Assembly (NCBI RefSeq): GCF_902686445.1
Contig: NC_062213.1
Location: forward strand, 37,708,741 to 37,772,740
Direction: 5' to 3'
Origin: Sciurus carolinensis
Lineage: Eukaryota > Chordata > Mammalia > Rodentia > Sciuridae
DNA: 64,000 bases
Of the stretch, positions 22,207 to 33,740 are shown in pieces. The translations under genes were made by a program, and so were the position numbers. Position 1 is the first letter of the stretch, and the number at the start of each line of letters is the position of its first letter. Below the pieces are notes generated by a model, which did not search any database, had not been told where the DNA came from, and saw only the letters and a list, made by a program, of their open reading frames with translations.

Positions 22207-22754
22207 TACAAATGTTGTGGGCAGCTGCTACCAGGCTTTGTTTGGCTTTGTTGCCCAGCATTTCTTCCTTGGATAAACTGCCCCCCACCCGCCCACAGGG
22301 CTCTGGTAGTCTGCTAATCCAAGGACCAGGACCGTTACTGACAGGGAAGAGGCAAGTGACCAAGCCCAGCCAATAGATGCTCTCTCCCAGGGATTGGAAG
22401 CCTAAACACAGACACACAGGAAGTTAGTTCACGCTGAGTCACCCCGTGGCAGGGAATTCCACCATGACTTCCCGGAGCTGCTCCTGCTGCCTCCCTCCCA
22501 GGGTCTGGTATCCAGCTCACTCTTCCGGTGTCTGAGCATGGCCGGATCCCCCAACCAGGCCCCTCAGGGGCTTCGATGACTCGGGGTCATTTTTTTTGTT
22601 TTATTTTTTGTAGTCCAGTATCCCCACCTGACAAAACCTCCACAGGGCACAGTACCATAGGAGTGAGGGGACACAGAGGCTGGAGAAAAGGATGTGACCC
22701 TTCCACATCCTTCTCTCTCCACATCAGGTTATCAGGGCAGCTTCTCTGCTGCTA
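22207..22754. other. Low-repeat noncoding DNA
   Basis: GC-moderate unique DNA with overlapping short frames on both strands. T-rich run at 22590-22609. No recognised product. Confidence 0.35.
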
Positions 22755-23290
22755 ATTTTTTTTTTTTTTTTTTTAAATAATGGTAATACATATGTCAAAT
22801 AAAAAAAATAAAGTTGGAGTATGTTTGTAGCCATCTGGAAAGATGGAGTTGGGCCTATATATGAGGGTATATTCTAAATTGATCAAAGATTTAAAGGTAG
22901 AAAAGAAAATCTTAAAGTTGCTAGAAGAAAACATGAAAAATAAAGGGATTATATCCTATTTATAATTTTTGAGTGGGGAGAATCTAATTATAGTCCCAGA
23001 ATCTATAAAATAAAATATTTATAAATATTACTACATAGGATCGAAAACTTAGCAGAATAGTAAGGACAAAAGAAACTCCCCCTGCCCCCCAAAATTGTAG
23101 CATGAACAATCATTTTTCCTAAAATGTAAAGAGCTCTTAGAAATCAACAAGGAAAAAGTCAAAAGCTAGTAGAAATGTGGGGAAAGGACATAATCAGAGT
23201 CTAGAGAAAAAGAAAAATAAGTGACTCATATATGTAAGAGATTCTTAACTTCACTCATAGTAAGAACTTTCTGTGAGATTTCACCAACTT
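22755..23290 (+). mobile_element. Old L1 ORF2 fragment
   Basis: Starts near a poly(T) run (22758-22775). Sense ORF2 phrases: 'gatcaaagatttaaaggtag', 'gttgctagaagaaaacatg', 'gagctcttagaaatcaac', 'gtggggaaaggacataatc', 'agattcttaacttcactcat'. Full of stops and indels. Interrupted at the right by an antisense B1. Confidence 0.65.
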
Positions 23291-23299
23291 CTTTTTTAT

Positions 23300-23440
23300 T
23301 TTGTTTGTTTTGTTTTTCTTTGTTGTGTTTTTTAAGACAGGTTCTCTGTATAGCCAAGCTGGTCTTGAATTTTCCTGCTTCAGCCTCCCAAGTATTTGGG
23401 ATTACAGGTATATACCACCCCACCAATTTTGACTTCACCC
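23300..23440 (-). mobile_element. B1-like SINE without ID tail, antisense
   Basis: T-rich start (23291-23334, complement of an A-rich tail), then 'agacaggttctctgtatagc', 'caagctggtcttgaattttc', 'cagcctcccaagtatttggg', 'attacaggtatataccacc'. Unlike most copies here it lacks the ID half, so it is probably an older B1-type monomer. Confidence 0.8.
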
Positions 23441-23900
23441 TTCTTTTGAATGTTATTATATCTAATATTGTACTTTTAATTTCTAAGAGCTCTTTCTTGT
23501 CTGATTTTTATAGGATCCTGCTTAAATTTCATAACTTGATTATCCTTTTGATCTTTTTCTACTTTCTTCAAATTCTTTCTTGACTTTTTCCAAGTTTCTT
23601 TCTCTTCTGCATGCAATCAATTTGTCGACCTCCAACCATTCTTAAATGTCTTCCAATTCCTAAATCCATTCTCTCTTGGAGTTTTCAGATTGTTGATTTT
23701 CAAAAATAATTGTAAAAGTAATACATGAATGTGTTCTCATTGCCAAAGATTCAAACAATAGGAAAGTATACTGAGAAAAATGCAAAAGTCCCCACTCACT
23801 CCCACTCCTGTTCCCAAAGTAACCACTGGCCTCAGTTTTGTGTACCAAGAGGACATTCCACCACACAGACCGATTCCTCCCCAGTCAGTGCTGAGGTTTT
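23441..23900. other. AT-rich noncoding DNA, possibly old repeat
   Basis: The stretch 23700-23800 ('gtaaaagtaatacatgaat', 'aggaaagtatactgagaaa') resembles a widespread old mammalian repeat end, but I cannot name it. Confidence 0.3.
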
Positions 23901-23901
23901 C

Positions 23902-23934
<33 letters not shown>

Positions 23935-23936
23935 GT
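23902..23936. repeat. (TG)n microsatellite, interrupted
   Basis: TG units with one TTT interruption near 23914. Confidence 0.97.
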
Positions 23937-26364
23937 TTTGTGTTTTAATTTGTTCATTTGATCTATGAGAGTTATTATTTGAATTAATTACCCAATGTTT
24001 AAATATTAGATAACATTCAAATCCAGATTCTTAAATTCTCTTAAAAAAAGGGGGGGTGGTGGCAGGGGATATGTCTGACAACACAGGACCATGTACCCAT
24101 ATCATGAAAGAGTATGTTTTCTTCACTTCTCCTAGTCCCCAATTGACCTATGCTCTCTTATATTACTTGCCTGGGTCCTGTAAGTGTTGGAGTGGGTAAC
24201 CTCCAGGTTAAGGTGTTGGTGATGTGTGCTCTGGAAATCGTAATGCTTCTATCATTCATCAGATTAGTCTACCAGGTACATAGGAAGGCCTTCCAGACAG
24301 AAGCACAATAAGAGGGAAGGCCTGCCTTCCGAATGACATAGAGAACAGTGGGCTGGGGTAGACTAGAACCTGGGTCAGTGAGGTGGACCTAGAAGACAGG
24401 ACGACCTCACTAGCTATAGATGACACACTGATCCCTGACTTCCCTGAGTGATATTACTTCCACTGATCTCCTCAAGATAGATTCCACAACAGCAAAACAC
24501 ACTTTTTGACTTCTGAGTGGTAGGGTAGGTAGACAGTTAACCGAGGTAGGAAACACTAGAGACATTGACCTGATACAGGGAGTGGACGCTCAGGGTGAGC
24601 TGTCCGTTGCCATGGCTACTGCATCATGAATGGTTGCCACTAGCCCTCACATTGCTGATTACCAAGGTTGACTCATCACCATTTTCTCTACAGTCAGGGA
24701 CACAACCCATTATGGCCATCTGTCCCTAAGCAACATCCCTCATGCATCAAATGCAAATGGATTTGGGGGACATATAGCTTTGATCATAGAGCTTTGATCT
24801 CTCTGTACAAGTCTTCTATCTTATTTAACTGGTAATGACCACGAATTCACTTATCCAAGGCAAATTATGATTTAATTCCAGATGAATGCTAAAGAACACT
24901 GATGTTATAAACTGAAAAGATTAGGGGATATCTGGTAAAATCATTTCTGTGGTCAGGTGCTTAGTTTTAAGAATGCATTATGTATTTTCCAGAGGAAGAG
25001 AACATTGCTGGCCCATTTTAATTTGCTAACATACAGATAAATTTTAGTGTCCTTGTTTCAAATCTTCCTTTTAGTATCTGGGATGGCCTGGGGAAAAGGC
25101 AGTTGGCCAGAGTTCACCATTTGTTCAAGTGCTTATAGAACCCAGGGCAAAGGGCTGGCGCCTCTGCTGGTCTCCAGTCCTATAAAGTTCTCCAGGGACA
25201 CTTTTCACAGAAGAGCAGTGTGACCCCTTGTTTTGGCCACTGTCTTCTCCTCACCCCACCTCCAACCTTTCTTCCCTTTTCATGCCAGCCACACTCCCAA
25301 GGGCCCTATAACTAGTCCCTTGTTGGCCCTCAGCTCTGAAACCTGTACAGAGATCATAGAAACAATATTGAGGCCACCATTAAAGTTTATTTTGTTCCCA
25401 ACAAGACACCAGCCTTTCCTCCACTAAATTGCTTCACTAAATTGTACTTGGGCAATAAAAAGATTGTCTTTGAACAAACAGTCATCCTGAGCAGAAGTAA
25501 AGAGACATGTCATGGGGAATGTAGGGTGTCTCCAGGTACCCTCGCTGGATGTTACTTTAGGAGAAAAAAAAGGAGAGGAGGGAGGAGACAACTGAATGAC
25601 ACTTCTCTTTCTTCTGTCCTAAATTAGATGTATTCCAGTCTTTACTTTTATCTAACACTGCAATAATAATTTCTCTTGTTTGCTTCCCATGATTGCATAG
25701 AAAAATGGAATTCTGCACCACGATTGAATCTAAATACTAAAATCATTTAAGATCCACTACTCCTGGGACACCCCAACAAAATGTAATAAGTTTCTCCAAA
25801 TGTGACCTAATTATAACTGTCCTTTTAAGTTTTATTTCCCACCGGGACCAAATGTCTGCAGCTAAAAATAATTTTTGAAACAGGTCCATGTTGCCACGAA
25901 ACTTTCAGAGTCACTTAAATGTTATCCATCTTCCTTATGTATTTTACTCTTCTATTCCTGTGTGATAAAGGCCAGATGGCCAGGCCAGGAGAGACAGGAA
26001 GCCAGGTCATACTTCAGCAGGAACAGGCTGGGCCAGCGACATCGTGCCAGGCCACACCCACCATCTGACTAGGCCAGGGGTCAGGGTGCCACTTATTCAC
26101 TGATACTTGAAGGAACATGTGACCCCATATCATCCATCCTCAGCCCCTAGTGAAGCCTTCGATGCTCGGTTGTCAGTACTCTGTCCTGCTCTCCCCACAC
26201 CCCAAAGAACACCAAGCTTGAATGATTAGAGCTGTGCTGTGTGCCAGGAAACATTGCTGTGGCTCCACATGCTTTAACATGCTCAGGTCTCAGTCCCCCT
26301 CCGTCTCCATGGTTCAAAGTGTTCACACTCTCCTTCTAATGTCACTTGCAGTAAATCTCCTTTT
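23937..26364. other. Long low-repeat noncoding stretch
   Basis: No confident repeat, exon or RNA gene in 2.4 kb. Noted inside it: a G-run at 24051-24057; an RFX X-box-like near-palindrome GTTGCCATGGCTAC at 24606-24619; a purine-rich tract 25561-25592; and GC-rich sequence at 25975-26085. Small open frames have no visible families. Confidence 0.4.
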
Positions 26365-26598
26365 AAAGGCAATCCTGCTGGGCGTGGTGGTGCACACCTG
26401 TAATCCCAGTGGCTCAGGAGGCTGAAGCAGGAGGATCTCGAGTTCAAAGCCAGCCTCAGCAAAAGTGAGGTGCTAAGCAATTCAGTGAGACCCTGTCTCT
26501 AAATAAAATACAAAGTAGGGCTGGGGATGTGACTCAGTGGTCAAGAGCCCCTGAGTTCAATCCCCAGCACCACCCCCCCAAACAAAAAGGCGATCCTG
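26365..26598 (+). mobile_element. B1-dID composite SINE with target duplication
   Basis: Element 26378-26585: head 'ctgggcgtggtggtgcac', 'ctgtaatcccagtggctc', 'gaccctgtctctaaataaa'; ID tail 'gggctggggatgtgactcag', 'gagttcaatccccagcacc'. Flanking 13-bp target duplication: AAAGGCAATCCTG (26365-26377) and AAAGGCGATCCTG (26586-26598), one mismatch. Tail is a short C/A-rich run. Confidence 0.95.
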
Positions 26599-26764
26599 TT
26601 TTTCTAAATGAAAAAGCCTACTCTGTGATTAGCCAGCATCCCTTGCTTTATTTACCCTGACTTGGCTAGACCTGGCTTCTAACTGTGCGGTTCTCTAAGG
26701 ACACTTTCAGAAGTGGTTTCCTTTTCAACCTCCCTGTTTCACTCTCTTGAAAAGAGCAAAAGAT
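26599..26764. other. Low-repeat noncoding DNA
   Basis: Nothing recognised. Confidence 0.3.
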
Positions 26765-26828
26765 GAGGGTCCCTCTGATCTAAGGCCACATGCCCTGAGG
26801 GTTCCTCTGATCTAAGGCCACATGCCCT
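26765..26828. repeat. 32-bp tandem duplication, two copies
   Basis: Units 26765-26796 and 26797-26828, both starting GAGGGT and ending CATGCCCT, differing at one position (C versus T at unit base 7). The near identity indicates a fairly recent replication-slippage event. Confidence 0.95.
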
Positions 26829-27065
26829 GAAGGTTGTGTTCAGAATCAGACCTAGGCTTGACTCCCAGCTCCACATCTGTGTGGCCTCCACCAGGTGTGT
26901 AGACTTCCCAAGTCTCAGTTTCCTCATCTGTAAAACGGGGATGATAAAAGTGACTTCATGAAGTTTTTGTAAAGATTAAAATGGAGATAAAGAATTCCAA
27001 GCACTTAGCACAAAGACACTGGCATGTGGAAAGCATTCAGTAGATGTAAGCTATTATTAGAGCAC
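26829..27065 (+). mobile_element. MIR SINE, near full length
   Basis: Sense: 'gttcagaatcagacctaggc', 'gactcccagctccacatctg', 'cagtttcctcatctgtaaaa', 'cggggatgataaaagtgac', 'gaattccaagcacttagcac', 'gcattcagtagatgtaagc'. Confidence 0.8.
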
Positions 27066-28507
27066 TGGAATAAATCCCTTCTTCCAGCTAAGATAATGCC
27101 ATTAGTACAGACAGAAGATGCTATTTCTGCTTGTCAGAGGGTGTCAAAGGGATTCAAGCCAAAGATGGCTACAAACTAAATGACCTGAGTCCTCTGAATG
27201 CTTTTTCCTCCTGGTTCCAACTCATAAGAGAAGTAAACAGCTAAGAAAAGAGGGAGACTGCAGCCAGGATCATACCCAGGAGGACTGATAGGAACCCACC
27301 AGCAAAAATAGGCCATTTCCAGCACTTTCTCCAGTCTGAAAAAGAGAAGCTGAGTTTGAAAATGAGCAGATAACATTTTAAATTTCATTCTGGACATACA
27401 CATTTATTCTGTGTTAAATCATACCCTGGAACCCCCACTGAGGGGTGGGAGGAATGAAGGCACCAGTTAACCCATGTTTGAAGCTGGATCTGAAATGCCA
27501 AGTCTGATGTCAAGAGCTCTGCAAAATGACATAGACAGTCTCTGAGAGCTCCCCACCCAGCCGTGCCAAAAAGCACTGCCGGCTTCTACCCAGAGAGACG
27601 AGAAGAAAAGAGACCAGAAAAGAAGATTGCCGGCCAGGAGCAACAAAAAACAGACTAGTAAAGACGAAAGCTGAGGGGGCCCCGCTTGGCAATGACTGTG
27701 AGGGAGATCAGGATGCTGGGAGAGATCAGGAAGGGGTGGGATATATATGTATATAGCCATGCCCAGCTGTTTTATTTCCTGCGCTAGGTGCCCCGAGATC
27801 TGGAGCCAGAGGAGATTCCATCTCCACACAGCATCTAGCAGCATTTCTAGTACAAACCACAAGAAGATGGTTGGCTGGATGCAACGGGGTAGAGCTTACA
27901 TGTAAGACACATATAATGGAAACCTAAGAACCCTCCACTAATATCAATAAACAGAGTAAGTAAATATATTCTCAAAGGATCCCTGAAAAAACTCATATTC
28001 CAACCAATATGATCCTTAAAAAAAAAAAAAAAAAGAGGGTCAGTATCACTGTGTTGTTCTTGCCAGGTACTTATGCACAAGTTGATCAAGCCTCGCACAG
28101 TCTAACCAGAGTCCACTGGTCTAGATGTCAAAGTGGGCTAGTCTCTACCTTCATTTTTCTTCCCACACCTGTGTGCATAGGGCTATCAGCTAATCGATAT
28201 GAAGCCAAAGGGCCGGGAGCAGATCCAGAGGGCTCCATCCCGTCAGAAGTCCCCAAGCCCACCCCAGAGCTGTACAGACAACACCCTGGCAGCTGCTCTG
28301 CAGATCAGGAGTCCTGGCTGTGGTGGCCCAGGAGTGACCCTCAACCAGCAAGGATGAGCTAATGGTCCCCATATTTCTCACCCCTACCTCACAGTCTCTC
28401 AGAAGGTCCTCAGGGTAGAAACTACTCCTTTACCTTGTTTTACTGGTTTGCCTCCCTCTGCATCTCCCTTCCCCCTCCCTTGCTGTGCCTCTGGGGTCAC
28501 CTGCTAC
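27066..28507. other. Low-repeat noncoding DNA
   Basis: Nothing recognised apart from an A-run at 28017-28034 and a TATA-type run near 27741-27757. The interval 27467-27862 is open on the minus strand for 131 codons with a long hydrophobic middle, overlapped by other frames. No family is recognised and I regard it as a chance frame. Confidence 0.4.
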
Positions 28508-28985
28508 TTTCCTTTCCTAGGGTTGCCATAAGGAACAACTACAAACCTGGTGACTTAAGACAATAGAAATTCGTTTTCCCCTCAGTTTTAGAGACCAGGA
28601 GTCCACAATCGAGGTGTTGACAGAGCTGTGCTCACTCCGAAGTCTCCAGGGAACTATCCCACCTTACTCTTCCAGTTTCTGGTGGCTCCAGGTGTTCCCT
28701 GGCTTGTGACTGCCTCCCTCTAATCTCTGCCTCCATTTTTACATGACGGCCTCCTCCTGTGTGTCTTCTCATCTGTCTCTTCTAAGGAAACTTGATATGA
28801 ATGCAGGGCCCACATGGTTTGATTCAGGAATATCTCATCTCAAGATCTTTAACTTAATTACAAATGAAAAGACCCCCCCCCCCCAAATAATGTAACTTTC
28901 ACAGGTAGCAGAGGCTAGGATACAAACATATCTTCTGGGGGCCACCATTCAACTCATTGCCAAATAAACAACTCCATACAAATTC
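28508..28985 (-). mobile_element. MaLR-type LTR (MLT1/MST-like), antisense
   Basis: Plus-strand phrases 'tagggttgccataaggaac', 'ctggtgacttaagacaatag', 'agttttagagaccaggagtc', 'cagtttctggtggctccagg', 'cttaattacaaatgaaaaga', 'ctgggggccaccattcaac' follow the antisense order of a MaLR LTR. A C-run (about 28871-28884) interrupts it. Confidence 0.65.
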
Positions 28986-29261
28986 TGGTCCCAGGTTGCT
29001 TTTAGCAGAACCTAAACAAACCAGATGGAAAAGGAACTGCAGGTTATCCAGCCCACACCTCACTACCTCTCATGGAAAACACACCCCAAAGCTCATAAAT
29101 TATACCAAACTTCAGGCCTGATGTAACATTCTACCCCCAGGGTTTAGCGCCTGGTGTCTAGCACATAGTAAAGGCTCAGAAAAGCATTTGATGAACGAAT
29201 GGTCACACCAGCAGATTCTTAGGTGGAGAAGTAAACCTTCATCTTTTTTCTTAACTTTTTT
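28986..29261. other. Low-repeat noncoding DNA
   Basis: Possible L2/MIR end at 29140-29195 ('ctggtgtctagcacatag', 'taaaggctcagaaaagcat'). Otherwise nothing recognised. Confidence 0.35.
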
Positions 29262-29805
29262 TTTACAGCTTTATTGAAGTCTCACTTGCATACAATAAAA
29301 TTCATCCCTCATTAAGTGGCCAATATAATGATTTTTCATAAATTACTTGTAGAGTGTGCATTCAGCACCATAATTTAGTTTTAGGACATTCCCATTACCC
29401 CAGAAAGTTCCCTCATGCTCATTTGCAATCCCCACTTCCACCCCAGCCCCAGGCAGTCACTGATCTGCATTCTGTCTCTATAGATTTTTCCTTTCAAGAG
29501 CTTTAATGCAAATGAAATCATATGATATGTAATCTTTTGCTTCTAGCATCTTTCACATTGCATGTTTTTGAGGTTGATCGAGGCTACAGCAAATATCAGT
29601 GGTTGGTCCTTATTGCTGAGTTGCATGCCATTGTATGGCTATGCCACATTTTGTTTATCCATGAACAATTGAGGTACATTTGGCTTAATTCCAGTTTGGG
29701 CTATTGGGAATGACATTGCTATAAACAGCCACATACAAACCTGTGTGTGGTCATATATTTTCATTTCTTTTGAGTAGATACCAAAGAACAAAATCCAACT
29801 TTTTA
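29262..29805 (-). mobile_element. L1M 3' UTR and ORF2 end, antisense
   Basis: Plus strand reads 'acagctttattgaagtctc', 'aataaaattcatccctc', 'tctgtctctatagatttttcc', 'ggaatgacattgctataaac', 'tttcttttgagtagatacc', the complement of an L1M (ME/MA-like) 3' region. No open frame. Confidence 0.75.
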
Positions 29806-30080
29806 TTTTGAAAATTTAAAAATCCATAATACAACGGAAAGACTGATACCTTATAAATCCTTTACCTCTATTCCTCAGTTGGTAATATTTTGCCATATTT
29901 GCTTTATCTCTCTGTATTTTTATCAACTATTGAAAAGAAAGTTGCAGACATCACATTACCCCCCAAATAGGCCGATCTCCGACATTATCATGGCAACTTT
30001 TTTCACCATTGTTTTGAAGTTTCTCAAAGCTGTAGAAAAGTTGAAAGCGAGACACACTGAAATGAACCTCGTCTTTGCTG
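29806..30080. other. AT-rich noncoding DNA, probably old repeat
   Basis: 'gaaaagaaagttgcagacat' and 'tttgaagtttctcaaagctg' resemble worn LINE-type sequence adjoining the L1, but assignment is not secure. Confidence 0.3.
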
Positions 30081-30130
30081 TGATTTGTCACATGACTTCA
30101 GTGTGTGATTTGTCACATGACTTCAGTGCT
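30081..30130. repeat. 25-bp tandem duplication, two copies
   Basis: TGATTTGTCACATGACTTCAG followed by a 4-base end occurs at 30081-30105 and again at 30106-30130, differing only in the last two bases. Confidence 0.9.
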
Positions 30131-30389
30131 CCTCTTTCTCAGATCCTCTCGTTGCCACTGCTCCTACAATATTTGTGTTGGGCTATTCTTGGGGCACAGT
30201 CATGGAATATCCCTGACTTGTCATGCTCTTACTCCTCCATTGTTTATCCCCAGAGTTCTCAGCGCTGGTTTTGCAAGACTCCAAGGTGCCTCTAGCGTCT
30301 CATCCTGAGGCATATTACAAAATTCTCAGAATTCCCCTCCCCTCCATCGGAGCTTGGCTTAGATGTCAGTTTCTCAAAGATCCTTGCCC
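30131..30389. other. Low-repeat noncoding DNA
   Basis: Nothing recognised. Several plus-strand frames (29879-30649) overlap in all phases, so none is convincing. Confidence 0.3.
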
Positions 30390-30662
30390 TCCCCATGCTG
30401 TTAGAAATTTCTGCCATCTCCTTTCTCTCACCCATATTTCCTACCCCTTATCCTGCTGTTTTTCTTCTCCAAAGAATTTACTACCATCTAACATGGGGTA
30501 TAGTTCATGTATTTATTGTATTTATTAATTGCTTCCCTGCACTTGAACATCATCTCTCTAAAGACCTAGATGTTTGTCTTTTTGGTTCACTGCTGTATTC
30601 CCAGGTCCAAGAATTATGCCTGGCATATCAGGTTCTCCATAAATACTAAGAGAAGGAATGAA
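30390..30662 (+). mobile_element. L2 LINE 3' end remnant
   Basis: Sense L2 order 'catttattaattgcttccc'-like middle, 'aaagacctagatgtttgtc', 'tcactgctgtattcccagg', 'caagaattatgcctggcat', 'ctccataaatactaagaga'. These correspond to the L2 3' terminal module ending in a 'gaatgaataaa' repeat. Confidence 0.65.
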
Positions 30663-31714
30663 TAAATGTGCACCTATGTATATGTTGCATGCACCCTTGA
30701 ACCCTCAGGAGAAACAGGGACAGACTGACCCTGAGCTACTCCTTGCCCCCAGGAGGTCCAGGGAAGGATCCTGGGTTTAGCTGTGATTAGCATTCTGAAC
30801 CCCAGTAGAAGACTTGGGAAAACCACCATCTCCTTTAAAACTATAAAATGACCCCTCCCCCACTTCTGTGGATTAGACCAGAAATTCCAAATAGGAAGTT
30901 TCCCGAAAGTTTTCTAAAGAAAGATATTTTTTTGCCTCAGAGAACAAGCAAGATCAAGTAACTCTCCAAGGACCTGGATCTTAGCCAGCCCTGATTTCCT
31001 GGAGGAGGCAAAGACCACACCCACTATGTCCTTAATAGGCCCTTCCTGGAAGGCTGCACCTGCTCGCATGGCAGTTGGCTTATACCCAGCTGCCCATCCT
31101 GCCCTGCTGGTCCAAGGACTGGCATGGCCCAGGAGGCTGCTGGGTGATGTGCTCTGCCTGCTCTTGAGAGCCTGAATTAGGAACTAGAGAGGGTCCTGGG
31201 TTTAGTGGAGTAACACCAACAAGAAACAGAGGCTCTGAGTCAGAGGGCGTGCTCAATGAGGCGGTGAGCAGGCAGAAGTCATGAGGAGCATAAGGTAATA
31301 AAAACTAGGAGACAGAAGAAAGCCCTTCAAACAATAGCGGGTGGGTGAAGAATGACAGGCAAATTCCTCCCCTGAGGTCTCTTGAGCTGCCCTTGGATTC
31401 AGGATGACATGTAGTTCCAGTACTTTAGAGAGACCTCACTAGTCCACAGATTCTGTTTTCTGGAAGTTTCCATCACTCTCACTGTTTTGCAGTTTTTTCA
31501 CCACAAATCTCATCACTTAAATTATGTTGAGTGACCCCTTTATTCCTTACAACCCAATGACTCCAAGCAAAACAGAAATATGTGAGAGTTTATTGTGTAC
31601 CAGGGCCTGTAGGGAAAGACAAAACTCCTGGAGGTGGTCCCTCCAGACCAGGAGCTTACTTGTCTTCACCCATGCTTTCCCTCACAGCATCTCACCCCCT
31701 TGTGGTGGTCTACA
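30663..31714. other. Low-repeat noncoding DNA
   Basis: Nothing recognised in 1.05 kb. Confidence 0.35.
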
Positions 31715-31855
31715 ACCTTGCCACCCCACATGTGGCCCAAAACTCACCCACATGGGCATCACCCAGGAGACTGTCAAAAAGTAGAATTTGCAGCCCCACC
31801 TCAGGCCTGCTCAACCCAAGTCAATCATGAGGACATTATGGTTTGAGGACCCCTC
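31715..31855 (+). mobile_element. hAT-Charlie remnant (MER5-like), tentative
   Basis: 'catgggcatcacccaggaga', 'agtagaatttgcagccccac', 'ctcaggcctgctcaacccaa', 'tatggtttgaggacccc' follow the order of a MER5-type non-autonomous hAT element. Overlapping frames of 70-86 codons here are shadows. Confidence 0.45.
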
Positions 31856-33149
31856 CCCCACTGCCCTCCTCAGCAATAGTCCCAACTTTTCACTTCTGGA
31901 TGCCCATCTCTCACAGATTCAATAACCCACATTAATAATTCAATGGTTCTCAATGCTATTGGCAGAAGTCTCGGCCTGTAAAGTGCAGGCTTCTCAAAGC
32001 TACTCCTTGGCCTCTCCCTTTCAGATGTCTCTCATTAGATTTTGTTTGCTGTGCTGTTGTAAATGCTTGTCTTCCCACCCCCACCCCCCCAGAGATTCAT
32101 CCTGTTTTGGTAAAATCCTGTTGAGTAAATCCAAGGATTAAGAGAATCTGTTCTCCTATCCCCTTCTTTACAACAGCGGATGATTCCTAATGAGCATTTT
32201 AACTGCATTCTTTCAACATACCGTCATCCTTGAGAAGTGTACTTTCAGGTTCCAGCTTGTTTTCATCTCAAATACTGGAGAAAGAAAAATACCCCATCAG
32301 GAGATAAAACAGTAAGAAAGAAAATGCAACTGTTTTTCCAGGAGGGATTCATGTTTCAGGCTCAGTAACCATATGCCCTCACCGTGTGCACCATGTGGGT
32401 CAGTTGCTGGTGCCTTCAGGATCAGTCAAGCCCACCTGCATTCATAAGCCTGCCCTGAGGTCCTCAGAAGGGGATCTGGAATAAGAGGAAGACTCTGGTA
32501 CACCTCCCTCTGGTTTTTCCATCGTAGCCTCCCTCCCTCTCCCTCTCCTTCTTCCACTTTTATGACCTTTATTCATATTTCTCTCCTTGCAATAGGGTAA
32601 GTTGAAGACTGACAATGGGTCACACTCTGTGCTGGGTCCTAGAGATACAGATGCAGCCATAAAAAAAGACACACACAGAATCATACAAGGAGACAGACAC
32701 AGGACCCAGCTCAGAGCATTTATGTCCTAGTAGGGGGAATTGCAAAATCAATCATCAACCAAATATCTTCAGTTATTAAGGATTATGTAGGTGAATTGCA
32801 GGGTAGTAGCAGAGTGTATAATAGAGGCTTCCATGACAAAACAATGTCCAGGCCCAAAGGGTGAGTAATGGTGAGCCAGGGGAAGAAAGGTGGGAGCTAG
32901 CTCCCTGCTCCCTACCTGGCCTCTTCCCCAGCCCAGCCAGCCCAGCTCCTGGATTGTCCATGGAGTGCCCCTGCTCTGACTTGGCACCTCCAGTTGTTGA
33001 CTCCATCCTGACCTTGCCCAGTGCCTCGCAGTGCTGACAGCTCACAGCCAGGGCTTGGAGACTTGCCTCTATTCTTGTCTCTGTCTGACCTTGGCCTGGG
33101 CCATTTTCCGCCCCATTTCTCCCATATTGGTGCTGACAGCCCACAGGGT
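31856..33149. other. Low-repeat noncoding DNA
   Basis: C-run near 32076-32090. 'gctgggtcctagagatacag' and 'tagtagggggaattgc' (32630-32745) resemble an old interspersed repeat. Minus-strand frames at 32769-33144 overlap each other and show no domain. Confidence 0.35.
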
Positions 33150-33740
33150 CCCCACCCAGTTGGGTGGCAAGAGACGTGATGGTGTCACTTTCCTTTCGGT
33201 TTATTAGAAAGCATTTTCTTTCCCAGCAGAATTAGGTTTGCTCTGGGGGCTGAGACAATCATTCAGTTCCATGCAGGGTGTATGTTCATGGGGTGGCCAG
33301 CGCTCGCACAGAAACAATTCATTTCGAACACAGCTGCATCTTCTCATTGTCAAGGACCCCACCGGGTCTCAGTGGCACAGCCAGTAGAACCATGCTCGCT
33401 GGATCAGGGCAGGTTGCATCTTGCTGATGCCCTCATCCTGGCTGGCTGGAGACTTCAGTGAGTGACGTCTCTCCCAGCCTTCTCTCCAGGTTGCACAGGG
33501 AGCTCCTGGTTTCTTCCCCACTGTGAATAAAGTCGGTTGCTTTGCTAACTGGACTATGGCTTCTTTTTTCAAAGACTCGCAGGCATGTCTTGGGGTTTCT
33601 GTTTGTGAACAGGTGCTGCAGGAAGTATGACTCATTTGTTTATTGGGCTGTTAGCCTGTGTTTTGAAAAACAATTTGAAAAGGAAAAATGGCCTGTGCAA
33701 AGCCTTTTGCTTTTCCCATCAGGCCCTGTGCTGTGAACAA
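33150..33740. promoter_or_regulatory. Repeat-free block, possible conserved noncoding element
   Basis: No repeats across about 600 bases. AT-rich factor-like sequences (an AACAATTTGAAAAGG core near 33668, 'tgactcatttgtttattggg' near 33628 with an AP-1-like TGACTCA and a forkhead-like TGTTTAT) lie beside CpG-containing sequence at 33300-33320. Function is inferred only from composition. Confidence 0.25.

Noticed and set aside
23221..23583. 120-codon plus-strand Phe/Leu-rich ORF
   Set aside because: It runs through an antisense B1 SINE and its T-rich tail; not a membrane protein gene.
26765..26828. CRISPR-like repeat
   Set aside because: Only two directly adjacent copies without spacers in a mammalian genome; simple tandem duplication.
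27467..27862. 131-codon minus-strand ORF with a hydrophobic middle
   Set aside because: Several overlapping frames and no recognised family; pyrimidine-rich codons give Leu/Phe runs by chance.
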